From contig KK106981.1 in assembly GCA_000611775.1 (NCBI GenBank), positions 62,001 through 126,000 on the forward strand: 64,000 nucleotides of DNA. Reading direction: 5' to 3'. The notes under the pieces are model-generated. The model ran no database searches, was not told where the DNA came from, and worked only from the letters and a program-made list of their open reading frames with translations. The position numbers were made by a program, and so were the translations under genes. Source of the stretch: Umbilicaria muhlenbergii (Eukaryota; Ascomycota; Lecanoromycetes; Umbilicariales; Umbilicariaceae). Of this stretch, positions 34,080-44,984 are shown piece by piece. Position 1 is the stretch's first letter; every line of letters begins with the position of its first letter.

Positions 34080-34783
34080 AACGGGATGTCGCGGGATGGG
34101 ATACGGGGAGCGGCGTCTAGGTTGGTTTGGTCATGGCGTAAGGGGGAATGTAGCTACGAGTAGGAAGGTTCCTAACGTCTGCGGGGATATGGGCATGGGC
34201 GTTAATGTACAACACTGTACGGAATAGTCCTAAGGGTCTCGATTCTATGTTACTGGTTCGACTAAGCCTTGATCTACTATCTGATGTCTTACTAGATTGA
34301 CATACTGAAAAGCACACACCCAAATCTGGCAGGAGTCTTATGAAACCGCATATAGCGTTGTAGGAGATAGCCCAATAGGGTCTTGAAGCCCACTCAGTGT
34401 AACCCTTATAGGATATGATCTCTTCTGACGGACCACATCAGGTCGTATGTCGTGCAGCAGTCCTTGCATCGTTCTTTGCCTCACTTCTGCAGCTGTGGGG
34501 CTGTCGCTCGGGCCGCATGCAGGTACGAGAAATCGAGCGCACCTGCACATATGTTCCGCAACGATCTATGCTGATGTCATTGGACCGCATTATCCCCCGA
34601 GGTGGCGAATCACAAGTCGTATCAACAGCACCCGTTCAATAGCTGCAATCGGCAGCGCCCTTTCGAGAGCTAGAAACAGTAATCCATTTTCTTCCTTCTA
34701 TGCATCTCTTATCGTGACTTGGCCATCTCCCCTTCTCCTTCTGCTTCTGCTTCTGCTTCTGCGTCTACTCCTGCACCTGCACC
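34080..34783. other. Intergenic, no gene seen
   Basis: It contains a CTTCTG-rich tract (about 34736-34775) just before the peptidase gene. Other frames lack domains. Confidence 0.45.
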
Positions 34784-36595
34784 ATGCCCGCATCTCCTTC
34801 TCCTTCTTGTTCTTCGTCTTCTTCGTCAACTCCTCCTCCAACCCTATCCATGACCCTCACACCCCACCACACCCCCCCCTCCCCCCACATCTCCTCCCTC
34901 TCCATCCGCATGACCATCCCCTCACCCCGCCTCGCCACCGACGCCATCCTCGTAACCCTGAGCCTATCCCTCGAAAACATCCCCAGCCAGCACTCCTCCA
35001 ACACCGCCATCCGCGCCACTGACGACTCCGGGGCTCTCCCCCTGCGCATCCACAACACCCACGACCACCGCAACTGGCGCACCACCCGCCCCACAACCGG
35101 TGACGTCACTCTCACGTACCGCGCCCGCCCCCGGGACGTGCACGCCCAAACCCCCCTCGGTGCGCGCGTCGACCTCCGCGCCCAGCACGGGGGCCTCTTA
35201 GGCTCCGGGCTGAGCTTCATCCCGGTACCACCGGACACGAGCGCCATCTACACCGTCTGCGTGTGCTGGGACCTATCCGGCGCGGCGGCGGGCACGCGCG
35301 GCGTATGGACCTTCGGGGAGGGGCCGGGGGCGGTGAGGAAAGTGGGGCCGGCGAGTGTGGTTGCGAATGGTGGGTATGCGGTTGGGGCGGTGGAGAGCTG
35401 GCCGTTGACCGCGTCAAGCGCTTCCTTGCCCTTGAAGAGTGGTGAGAAGGGAGGCCGGGGGGGGAATGAGTTCGGGGTTTGTTATTTTGGGCATCTCCCT
35501 CGTTGTATCGCCCACGCCTTGGAACCGGTTGAGGAGCTCTTCAGGCACATGTCGACCTTTTTCCGCGATCCCTGCGTGAACCCCTACCGGATCTTCGTGC
35601 GGGACGCAAGCCCGGCGCGGGGGTTCGGCGGCACGGCGTTGATCCGGAGTGTGGTATTCGAGTATGACGGGGAGATAGAGAGCGTGAGTGAGGATGAGGT
35701 GTTTGTTTTGTTGGCGCATGAGATGGTGCATAACTGGCCGCTGATGGTTGGGGATGCAAGGACGGGGTGGTTTTCAGAGGGGATTGCGGAATTCTATGCT
35801 TGTTTTTTGCCGGGGAGGGTCGGGATTAGGGGGAAGGAGTGGATGTGCAAGGTGGCGAATGGGATGTTGAGCGCTTATTATACGAATCCGCTCGTGAGGG
35901 TGAGTAATGAGGAGGCGGCGGAGAGGACCGGTGAAACGGCGCAGGCGGGGCGGTTGGCGTATAAACGCGGGTTTACTTATCTGGTGAAGGTTGATTATCA
36001 GTTGCGCGAGGGGTCAAAGGGAGAGGTCTCGCTGGACGACATTGTCTATGCTCTTCTTGAGAAAAAGGGACGGGGCGAACCCTGCGGCGTGCAGCAGTGG
36101 TTGGAACTCGTTGAATCTCACCTCGGTCATAAAGCAGTGGATGAATACCACGCCATGGCTGCGGGCGAGCTTGTCGTGCCCGCGAAAGATTGTCTCAAGC
36201 ACGAGGGGCTGAGGCTTGTGAGGATGGACCAGGAGGTCTTCCAATTGGGGTTCCAAGAGGAGTCGTTGAATGAGAGGGTGATTGTGGGGTTGGAGGAGGG
36301 GAGTAGAGCGCAGAAGGCTGGGTTGAGGGAGGGGGATCGGGTGTTGAGGAATGGGTATTTGTGGCAGGTGGGGGATCAGTTTGAGAGGGAGATGAGGGTT
36401 GTGGTCAGTAGGGCGGAGAGTGGGGAAGGGAATGGGAAAGAAGGGATGGAGGGAGAGAGAGAAAAGGAAGAGGGAGAGAGAGAAAAGGAAGAGGGAGATG
36501 GAGAAGAGGATGGGAAGTGGGAGAGGGAAGTGGAGATTCGCTTTTGGCCGAGGGGGTGGGAGAATGTCGAGTGTTGGCAGTGGGTTATTGATTAA
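34784..36595 (+). CDS. M61-like metallopeptidase with C-terminal PDZ domain
   Basis: A single exon of 603 aa. The N-terminal 200 residues fit the beta-rich domain of the M61 (glycyl aminopeptidase) family. The catalytic core has HEMVHNW (His about 312, Glu 313, His 316), followed 15 residues later by GWFSEGIAEFY, whose Glu about 332 would be the third zinc ligand. A PDZ domain follows near the end (VIVGLEEGSRAQKAGLREGDRVL). A highly charged insert near the C-terminus repeats REKEEGE. No signal peptide is seen, so it may be intracellular, unlike some bacterial relatives. GC-rich codon use resembles the nearby monooxygenase. Confidence 0.85.
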   Translation: MPASPSPSCSSSSSSTPPPTLSMTLTPHHTPPSPHISSLSIRMTIPSPRLATDAILVTLSLSLENIPSQHSSNTAIRATDDSGALPLRIHNTHDHRNWRTTRPTTGDVTLTYRARPRDVHAQTPLGARVDLRAQHGGLLGSGLSFIPVPPDTSAIYTVCVCWDLSGAAAGTRGVWTFGEGPGAVRKVGPASVVANGGYAVGAVESWPLTASSASLPLKSGEKGGRGGNEFGVCYFGHLPRCIAHALEPVEELFRHMSTFFRDPCVNPYRIFVRDASPARGFGGTALIRSVVFEYDGEIESVSEDEVFVLLAHEMVHNWPLMVGDARTGWFSEGIAEFYACFLPGRVGIRGKEWMCKVANGMLSAYYTNPLVRVSNEEAAERTGETAQAGRLAYKRGFTYLVKVDYQLREGSKGEVSLDDIVYALLEKKGRGEPCGVQQWLELVESHLGHKAVDEYHAMAAGELVVPAKDCLKHEGLRLVRMDQEVFQLGFQEESLNERVIVGLEEGSRAQKAGLREGDRVLRNGYLWQVGDQFEREMRVVVSRAESGEGNGKEGMEGEREKEEGEREKEEGDGEEDGKWEREVEIRFWPRGWENVECWQWVID

Positions 36596-37795
36596 TTCTA
36601 GGTCAATCTTCCTTGGTACATATATAGATATATATATATTGCATATACACCGGACTTAGGATTGCCAGTTGCCGTTTACGTTCTCAAAAGGGAGCACAAC
36701 TACTTTAAGCGCGAGCTCAAGGGAGCCGCAAGAGAGCGCGAGGGACCCGGGGGAGGGGGGGGAAACCAAGGGAGCACGGGGGCATGCAGCTTATTATAGC
36801 TTCCAAATTAGCTACCGCATACCCGGCGGTAGCTGTTCACGTTATTTTATAACAACGTTCGTAAACACTGTTGCCTAGACTTAGGCCCTCATTATAAGCC
36901 TACCGTTCGTTCTCCTCGACCGGCCTTGCTGGCTTGTCCCATGGTTTCTAGGTCTGTCCCGTGGTTTCTAGGTCTCTTTACCCTCTCCGTTACAAGGAAG
37001 GAGAGGAGGAAGGGAAGGGAGCCCCAGGGGCGATGCTAGTAAGAAAAGACGTCTCTGCTGCCTTCTATAAAGAATTGGTCTCTATGCACCGCTGGGGAAA
37101 AGCCTCGTGTGAGGCACCGACCTAATTGTCACCTTCTTCCGTCACAGCAGTCTTTAGACGACGATACCGAGAAGAGCGACCAGTCGACATCGGCAGCCAT
37201 GCACCTTCTAAGCCCTACTATACCTCAACATCTCGACCAAATGATCTCACTTGATCGGCCTTCAGCGAGATAGAAGCGATGATGGTACGATGGAAACTGC
37301 TGGCTAACAACCGAACCGACGCCGACAACCTTGAATAGCTGTTATTAACGAGAAACATAATTAGGAAGAGGATATTGTAGATGAGAGAAATGCGAAGCCA
37401 GGGCGTCCAAAGGGCCACCAGCAACTTTTCGTTTGAAGGAAACGTCAGACAAAAGGGATGTTGTTGACGTGAACCTAGGAAGGTAAAAGTCGGAAAGAGA
37501 ATTCTTCGTCATGTTATGAGAAGCGCTGCACCATACCATGTCATCATGCTATCACAGATTATGCGTTGTACTAACTAGGATAGGCTGGTAAGGGTTATGT
37601 AGAAACTCCGCTGTGAGACAGCATTGTCTGGCGCCGCTGATTCAAAGCCGCTCAGATATCGGACATAAGGCAGATCTTAAGCTTCCTCAACAACATGCGT
37701 TCTGTAAGATGACAAAGTAATTGAGTGTGGACGTACAGTGCTTCAAGGCATGAAGAGAGAGCGTCAATCAGAGGCAACTTTGCAGTATAGATCAT
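36596..37795. other. Gene-poor region, no gene seen
   Basis: It includes a TATATA stretch (36620-36640), a short hairpin (GCTACCGC...GCGGTAGC near 36810-36832) and a 20 bp tandem repeat at 36936-36975. The frames found here are short and unrecognised. Confidence 0.4.
36936..36975 (+). repeat. Two tandem copies of a 20-bp unit
   Basis: GTCCCATGGTTTCTAGGTCT is followed directly by a copy differing at one base (CGTGG for CATGG). Confidence 0.8.
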
Positions 37796-38374
37796 TTAAG
37801 TTTTGCTGACACCACCATTCAAAATTTCGGTGGATTCCTTGTAAGACGCATCCTCAGAAACGATAAAGGTTGCAGCCTCAGAGTAAGAACTCCCGCCTCT
37901 CCACAACGACTCTCCGTACGAATTCCAATACCTCGCTTCTCCCACTCTTAAACCCTTGGCACTGAACCTTGGAGAACAATACGGCACCAACACCAGGTCT
38001 GCGGCTCTGACTGCATATGCCGCTGCGTTGCTTGTGCTAGTCCCGCCAACGTCGGATAAGAGGATGCAGGAGTTGGCCGGGGCGGTATCCCAGAGGGTGA
38101 GGTAGCAGTCGGCGCTGTAGCGGTTGCGGTAGCTGAGACAGTGGGGCCTGGAGGGGATGATGGTGGCGGGGCGGGGAGGGCGGAGGGGGTTTTGAGGGTG
38201 GGGGTGCAGACGGGTGTGTTGCGGTTGAGGGTGGAGGGGGGGAAGGGTAAGCTTGGGCGATGAGGCCGGGGGTAGAGTTAAGGGGGGAGTGGTTTGTTGG
38301 GAAAAGAGGACGGGGGCCGTGGTTGTGAGGGTGAGGGAGGTTGAGGGAGGGTGAGGGCGGGAAGGGGGTGATGG
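37796..38374 (-). CDS. Open frame of unknown status, no Met near its start
   Basis: A leftward frame stays open for 192 codons without an ATG in its first part, so it would need an upstream exon or may be a broken gene. The C-terminal 100 residues look protein-like (CYLTLWDTAPANSCILLSDV, AADLVLVPYCSPRFSAKGL), while the N-terminal half is Pro/Thr-rich and low in complexity. I do not recognise the family. It may be a decaying gene near the LTRs. Confidence 0.3.
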   Translation of the reverse strand, partial: PSPPSRPHPPSTSLTLTTTAPVLFSQQTTPPLTLPPASSPKLTLPPLHPQPQHTRLHPHPQNPLRPPRPATIIPSRPHCLSYRNRYSADCYLTLWDTAPANSCILLSDVGGTSTSNAAAYAVRAADLVLVPYCSPRFSAKGLRVGEARYWNSYGESLWRGGSSYSEAATFIVSEDASYKESTEILNGGVSKT

Positions 38375-38715
38375 TCATTGTCTGTGAGTCCTTTGAGCAG
38401 TCCATGGTGGTTATAAGTGCTGAATACTTGAGAGCAATTTGGAGGTAGACCATTTGAAATTGAGTATGGTGACGTATATGCCCAAGGTGATTGCTCGGCA
38501 TATTTGAGGGTGGCCGTTCCAGATGGTGTTATATCTTATCAATTGACGTGTTGATTGGTGGCTGACGGAACAACCTTCTTTCCGCCCTGTGACGCAGTAT
38601 TTAGCAGGTTAAAGACGCTAGGATCCGCGGGGGGAGTAGGTGCAGTAATAACGACATTAATGGCACATGCTGCCAGAATAGCGAAAGCTGCAAGCCCCAG
38701 ACTGGCAGTCCTCCA

Positions 38716-38881
38716 TGTTGAATATGCACACTGTCGGCCTCGGCTGTTGCATTTCGGGGTGATTTCGGGGTGGATTTTGGGGTGGATTTCGGGGTTCAGG
38801 CTCCTCAGCCATGGCCTTATATTAGGCGAGTTTCTCCTTTGTTCTAGTAAGAAGTCTGTCTCTACCGAAATAAATTCAACA
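38716..38881 (-). mobile_element. Solo LTR, family 2 (copy B), inverted, with 5-bp target duplication
   Basis: This is a 166 bp reverse-orientation relative of 24522-24687. CTCCA precedes (38711-38715) and follows (38882-38886) it. It carries the same CCCGAAATCCACCC-type repeats. The annotated frame that runs through it (38539-38898) is therefore at least partly LTR. Confidence 0.85.
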
Positions 38882-39230
38882 CTCCAAAGGCTGACCAAAC
38901 GACAGGAAATGAAAAAGAAATACGCCGTCTGATACTAGACGGTCGATGCCAGAAGTGGCAAAGGCGGGTAGAAGAAGAGATGTTCAATCGCTGACAAAAC
39001 AGAGAGGAAACGCAGGAGGGCCCTCACAACATCAACTATCATGGCCACCAACGCCAGACTTGTGTCGCTGGCCTCTTTCCTAGGCTAGAAGCTGGACGAA
39101 GCTTAAAAGGATGCGCAGGTCGCCTCCTAGAGCAGATCCAAAGTTCCGGACGCTTCTTAGCCAGCCACAGCAGCTATCTAATATTCCATAATCAACTCTC
39201 TAGGAAAAAAACCGTGTAGTTTCCGGAGGG

Positions 39231-39340
39231 TGTTGAGTTTTCACTGTCGCCTGCTTAGTGGCTTGGCATCCCCCCTCTATATATTCGCACCACTTTTCGT
39301 AGCAATCGAACTCTAGTCAATCCGTTGAATAAATTCAACA
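39231..39340 (+). repeat. Left LTR of the TRIM
   Basis: 110 bp, identical to the right LTR. It has TCTATATATTC as a possible TATA element in its middle. Confidence 0.9.
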
Positions 39341-39352
39341 GGTTATGAGCCC
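39341..39352 (+). promoter_or_regulatory. Primer-binding site, half-tRNA (initiator Met) type
   Basis: GGTTATGAGCCC complements GGGCTCATAACC, the anticodon stem-loop containing CAT of initiator tRNA-Met. Priming from this internal site is known for copia-type elements that use a cut half of the tRNA. Confidence 0.75.
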
Positions 39353-39655
39353 GGTCAGCGCAAAGGCGCTGCGGATTGACTCCGTCCATGCTGAGAGGAC
39401 GTTAAAGACTATGCAAACAAGCCCTCTACGGAGGCAGTAACGGAAGCCAGCCCACAGAGGTGGCGTTTCAGTCACGGAAGCCCACAAAGGTGGCCATTCC
39501 ACTTCAGAAGCCCTCCACGCAGAGGCATTACAGGCCTACAAGGCACTTATCAGAAGCCTACAGAGGTGGCCATTCCTTTGAGAATATAGGGATTTGAGTG
39601 AGAAAATGAGGTTGTGGTTTTAGGGTCGTGGGGGAGCAGTCGCAGTGAGGGGGAG

Positions 39656-39765
39656 TGTTGAGTTTTCACTGTCGCCTGCTTAGTGGCTTGGCATCCCCCC
39701 TCTATATATTCGCACCACTTTTCGTAGCAATCGAACTCTAGTCAATCCGTTGAATAAATTCAACA
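39656..39765 (+). repeat. Right LTR of the TRIM
   Basis: 110 bp, with no difference from the left LTR in this sequence. It is followed by the GAGGG target duplication. Confidence 0.9.
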
Positions 39766-41464
39766 GAGGGTACAAAAGGGACTGAAGTTCAATTCTAGCG
39801 GAGTAGCCGTATATATACGCGAACTGCTTACTAAAAATGACTAATTTCCTACAAGTACAGAAGATCGAGCCGCAGTGCCCCGTGCGTGATGCCCGCCCGA
39901 TGGAGTGAGGAACAGGCTCACAGCTCCTTCTACCCAGTCAAAAGGGAAGAAATGACCTCTTTGTAAGGCAAGCTGAGAATACCCGGCATACATCGGCAGC
40001 GGACATTGGGAAGAACAGGCATTGAATGATGTCTCCGTAGCCCGTACCTATATAAGTGATGTCGTGGAGGCAACAGGATTACCTATTTGCCTTGATCTCT
40101 GCTCCGTAAATTGCATTTTTCTTCCTACCCACTTCCTCCGTGGATGGCCTCCTTCCTTCACCGCATTTGGGCACTGACGCATTCAATATACCCCATCTAT
40201 ATGCATTTGAGCGTGAATACCATCCCTGCGGGTTTGAGATCTTGCAGGAGTTCGATACGCAAGAGATTCTGGGTTCAACGTTCGTTTGAGCGGCATCATG
40301 CCACTTCCACTTGAATGGGAAGCGTCTTGTGTTCAAGCCGGGCTCTTTTTTGGCCTATAACCTGGGTTCTTCAGCCGCTACTTGGCGCACTTTCTATTCT
40401 TTCTGAATGAAAAGGCATGCTCAAGAATTGTGGTCATGGATGCAATCCATGTCAGGTCTCCTTATTGATTTGGAAAGGCAGATTTACAGATCGCCCAGAC
40501 GCGATCGTGAGATGCGGCTATCATCTTCGACGATGACATAGTTTTGCAGCAGAACAGAGCACCTTTGATAATATACGGTATCAGGCCCTGGATTGAGCAG
40601 AGATCTTCATGCTTGCTACGGTTGATGGTCTTTGTCAAGTTGCCTATCGGCTACTTCAGAACAACCATCGAATTGTACATTCAGGCGGCCTTTGAAGGAT
40701 CTCTACAATTACGGTTTCTCGATGTCCTTAAAAACGAACATCTATCAATACAGATATGGTATGCCCTTACCAATGGAGCGGAACTCAATATCCAGAAGGC
40801 GGTGCTGCCTCTGCCCGCTGGAGGCAAAAATACTCTTCTCCATACTCGTGTTGTTGAACTTTTTAATAGATATGCTAGATAGATAGATAGATAGATAAAA
40901 GGTATCTAAGCATATGATAGATGTCGTGCAACTCGTACATAAGTAAGTGATGCAAACTCTGCATGCTATGTGGCCTCGCCAGCCACCACTAGTGACAGCT
41001 TACTAAGCTGTCTTAGCCCTACACTTGAGCCCTACACTTGAGCCCTAGACGCATATCTAACACTTTTCGGAATTAATGGGTGGTGCGCAGTACCCCGTCA
41101 CTAGTATAACAGGGGTTTACTCCTTGCCATGCCTCACACCTGTTTATGGCGGCTTAACCATATCAAGAAATCAACTAGATGCCGGAGACGATGTCAGCAC
41201 TTCAGCCAAGAGCCAAGATCCAATAGACGTCGCAAGTTCGATAGGGTCCTTCTCGCACAAAGGATTTGGAATGAGAGCCTTTGACAAATGGGGCCAAACA
41301 TCCGGTGACCAATGCGGCACAACGAGGCCGTGTTGAACGTCAGATAGGTCATTGGTTGAAAGTGCATTCAGTGTAGATAAGGGGTTGCTTGCATCTGCGT
41401 TAAACAGTCAGAACGATCGCGATGGTGCTCTCCAGCATCTCTGTGTATCTTTGGCGTAACGAAT
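39766..41464. other. Gene-poor region with gene-like fragments
   Basis: A frame at about 40544-40882 (LLRLMVFVKLPIGYFRTTIE, then NEHLSIQIWYALTNGAELN) looks protein-like but has no clear start and no family I can name. It may be a gene fragment. A (GATA)n tract lies at about 40876-40897, and a tandem AGCCCTACACTTG unit at about 41016-41048. Confidence 0.4.
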
Positions 41465-41590
41465 CATTTGCCTGATTGCATTTGTCTGACTGCATTTGGC
41501 TGACTGCATTTGGCTGATTGCATTTGGCTGAATGCATTTGCCTGATTGCATTTGCCTGATTACATTTGCCTGCTTGCATTTGCCTGATTG
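41465..41590 (+). repeat. Minisatellite, nine 14-bp units
   Basis: Exactly nine tandem units of the type CATTTGCCTGATTG fill 126 bases, varying at a few positions (C/G/T at 7, and A/C/T near the end). As 14 is not a multiple of three, it is not a coding repeat. Confidence 0.92.
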
Positions 41591-43481
41591 TTCTCTGTTG
41601 GGTGATCTTTGTTGAGATAGTGTGGTGGATGAGCAGATAGGCTGAAGGAGCAGGCACAGCGTCACATGGGTCGCCTATGAAGCTCTCCCCTGTCCAATGG
41701 TAAATCTAACCCTTCGGATCACGGAATCGTTCTAGATAGGCTGATCAGTTCTGGGAGGGGCGGCAAGGGTTTCAATGGTACAGTAACGATAAAGTGCTAC
41801 GGTAACGCACTCCACGATCTACCATGGATGGCCAAGCATGTTGCACTCAGAATTTTCGAGGTTTGTCATGACTATTATAAACAGGCGCAGACCCCTAATC
41901 CGCATTGTCTGCTAGAATACTACTACACTCGCAACGTTGTATTTTAAGCGCATGAACACTCCCAGCTATCGCTGTTTTTCTATAATAACAGTGAGCAGAT
42001 ACCATGAGCACTGTTCCAGAACAGCCTGTCAAAGCTAGGCGGCAGCCAAGGCCACTCTCTTCAGATTTAGCGGTCAGTCGCTGTAATATTTGAAAGATAT
42101 CTCGCTCATTCTTGTCCAGATATCCACCTACACAGTTCGTGTATAATTAATCCTTTAGAGCGTTTGCGGTTCTGTCTAATTCTACTCAGTCACCAGCCGT
42201 TACAGCTAGTTCATCTTCAAAATCACGTTGGCACAGCGCTGATAAAACCGGCGTTGAGCCTAACGGGCGAGAAAGAGAGGCAAATTACCTTTTCCAGCCG
42301 TTGGTGTGTGATCAGTATGTTAACGGTAACATAGGACCCCAATAATGGTAGCAGCGCGATCTTCATCTTAATGTCTAGTGTCTGGCACGGGATCACTAGA
42401 CGGCCTAGTTATTAAGAACTAGCCAAGTAAACTTGCTTCTGATAATTGTACTGTACTCATCAATGTCGCTATGCAAATCAAACCTAAGCAGAAAAAAAAT
42501 GATAATGGTCCTAAAGCCTTGCAAGGAAACTCTGTCAGGTAGACTGATGTTGCCAGACAATTGCGGTCATTTTTATAGAATCTAGTCAAAGTTCCTGGTC
42601 CTTGTTCTTTCGGGGTCCCTCATGCTCGTGCAGCACAACACTAAGAGAGCCCCTTCAGATTGAGGTGCCACCCGCTCCTCAGATCAACTGTTGCCAGAAG
42701 TCATCTGCTGGGTTAAATGTTGGAGGGAAAGTTGCAGAAGGTGAGATTCTGGGCTGAGATATTGCAGCTGACAGTAAGATAAAGCCACTCACAGCCAGTA
42801 ATGCACACTGATAAGGCATATGCAGAAGAGATGTGGCTAGCAACAAAATGTGTTTTCTTCCAGCAATAAACGTGATGCGGTTATAGTAGAGGCCTTTCGC
42901 GCATGCCATATCCGAGTACTACGATAAATCCTTATCTGGCAGATCTGATAGGATGAACCTTCAGCTTCTAGCTGCACGGATTGAATAAGGGAACCAATGT
43001 ACCACTAATAACCAGCTCATTCGTCTTGAAGAGCTAGCGAGGTGTGCTGTCAGTGATGCTGCTAGACAGGGTTTCAAATAGGCTCTACTCGACTAGAATA
43101 AGAGCGTTAATTGGTTCGCGAATACTGGGCAGAAATGGGCGTCCTGGATAACAGTTCATAGGTTTATTATTATCAACATTCCCTTGCTGTCAGTTGCAGA
43201 TGCTGTCGAGTTACCATGCTAGCTCAGTAGAGCTCACCTAAGACGAGATTCTGCATGAACCCTTATCTCACTATTCTGATAGTTTTAAGCGCACTCCTCA
43301 CCGCGTATTTGTTCCTGCAGTGAATCGCTGCACTCTTAATGAAAAGCATAACTGGGTGGCTAATCATTCTTGTTTGAGAGCAACAATGTCTGTTTCAGGA
43401 TAGAGCAATACGACACGCCATGTCCGAGAATTTTAACACAATCAGAAAGATCGAGTATGCCAGTTTCTCTACGGCAACTCC
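41591..43481. other. AT-rich region, no confirmed gene
   Basis: A TATTATAAACA motif at about 41874 and an ATG at 42004 (MSTVPEQPVKARRQPRP..., then a possible GTCAGT donor) could be a first exon, but nothing convincing follows. A leftward frame at 42679-42909 is hydrophobic and unrecognised. Confidence 0.35.
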
Positions 43482-44891
43482 ATGATGTCGAGCCAAATCT
43501 CTAAAGATGGCGATAAGGACAATGACCAGCAGTCTAGAGCTCCTAAAGAAGCAGAAGATGGTGATAAGGACAATGACCAGCAGTCTAGAACTCCTGAAGG
43601 ATCAGGAAATTATGACAAGAGGGAAATGCATGATGAATATCATGCGCACCAAGGACCCAGCACAGACGAAGGTGTCAATAAGGGCAAGGGTGTCGATAGG
43701 GGTGAGGGTGGCGATGACGGTGAGAGGGGCGATGGAGATGCAATCGAAGAGCCAGGACCTCCTTTTGTTGAGGAAGATCTATGGAAGACTGAGATAGGTA
43801 TTGTCTCTCAACTCGATCAGAGGCTATTCATTAACGAATAAACAGTGGAAGATTATCCAGAAGGTTTTCCTCGGGCAGCTGCACTCGTCAACGCCGATCC
43901 TAGCTTTCCTATCTATCGCCGTTTCAGCAGAGGCCGCACACGCATTATTCTTCAGTTGCAAGCTGAGCTGATGACACTGGAAGAGAAGCTTGATAAATAC
44001 GACAAAGAAATGGCAGAGAATAAAGACATAGAATGGACATTGCATCAGAGCGGATTTCCCCATCCATCAAATTTCGAACCGGCATCTGAAGAGCTCTGGA
44101 AGAAGTATGTTAACTGCTATAAACAATTTAACGAGATACTGAAACTCTATGACGAAGTAGTGATTAGAGATTTTATGCTTCGTAGGCTGCCTCCTCCCTC
44201 ACAGCGCGCGCGGAAGAATGTGGGCCGATACTTCTATCAGGAGAAGACCTTAGTTGAGGGTGAGAACAATCACCTGTCATATATCGAAGATCTGATCGCA
44301 GTTGGGCAAGGCGAGCAGGATAGTTGGATGGAGGGAAGCATTGCTAGTACTTTACAGAGTAAACCATTACGGTTTTTCAGGGTACTTTGACCACATTCAT
44401 GAATTTCTTACTCACATCTGACACATCATTTGCAGAGATACTTCGTCTCTCCCGAGCAAAGGCACAAAGCGATGAACAATAAATACGGCGAAAGCAAATT
44501 TGTTCACTTTGTATGTCCAAAGCGGCTTAAGACTATGGTAGATATCGTCATGCTTTTCACAGCATTCATGCTATCCTTAGTACCCTTCCGCATATTCTTC
44601 AATGTTGACTCAGGCATCATTGCCGTAGCATTTGTTTCCAGTCTGCTCAGTGCTCTTCTATTATTAAAATACACAGCCGTTGAAAGGCCTCAACTTTTTA
44701 TAATAGCAATGAGCCAGTCATCTTTGCTTTTACTAGGTGCGTTAGTTGCTCAAATCTTGAATGACCTCTCTATCTCTGCTCTTGATAACTTGTTCAAGTC
44801 CAATCTGCATCTGTTGATTTCGGGGGTTGTAAAGTACAGTGTCATGGTTTGTATAATTCTCTTTTGCCTACTTGTTCTCTGTGCTCTCTGA
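43482..44891 (+). CDS. DUF6594 family membrane protein (paralogue 2), divergent
   Basis: The three exons are 43482-43797, 43846-44381 and 44436-44891. Phases agree and give 435 aa. An acidic N-terminal extension of about 105 residues contains a near-exact 17-residue duplication (DGDKDNDQQSR...). It is followed by the DUF6594 core: GFPRAAALVNADPSFPIYRR, then LQLQAELMTLEEKLDKYDKE. The C-terminal part has four hydrophobic segments (IVMLFTAFMLSLVPF, IIAVAFVSSLLSALLLL, SQSSLLLLGALVAQI and YSVMVCIILFCLLVLCAL) instead of the standard NARRAEIFAATAAY block, so it is an outlying member. The end may be extended by another exon. It is convergent with the paralogue at 44985-46032. Confidence 0.72.
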
Positions 44892-44984
44892 ATTACTTAT
44901 AGAACTAGACCTCTTAAGAACATGGTCAAGTAATAAGTGTAGCACTAGATGAGCTCAAATTGAACACAGTATTCTCGTTTGCGC

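Larger units (their letters stand above)
39231..39765 (+). mobile_element. Terminal-repeat retrotransposon in miniature (TRIM), complete
   Basis: The 535 bp element has two identical 110 bp LTRs (39231-39340 and 39656-39765), each beginning TGTTGAGTTTTCAC and ending AAATTCAACA. It is bounded by GAGGG on both sides (39226-39230 and 39766-39770), a 5 bp target duplication. Directly after the left LTR stands GGTTATGAGCCC, the complement of the anticodon arm of eukaryotic initiator tRNA-Met. A purine run (GTGAGGGGGAG, about 39645-39655) directly precedes the right LTR as a polypurine tract. There is no gag or pol. Identical LTRs imply recent insertion. Confidence 0.9.

Noticed and set aside
38539-38898. 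119-codon leftward frame with a hydrophobic segment
   Set aside because: Much of it lies in the solo LTR at 38716-38881, so it is probably not a host gene.
41465-41590. CRISPR-like array of short repeats
   Set aside because: Units are contiguous with no spacers, and the genome is fungal; it is a minisatellite.
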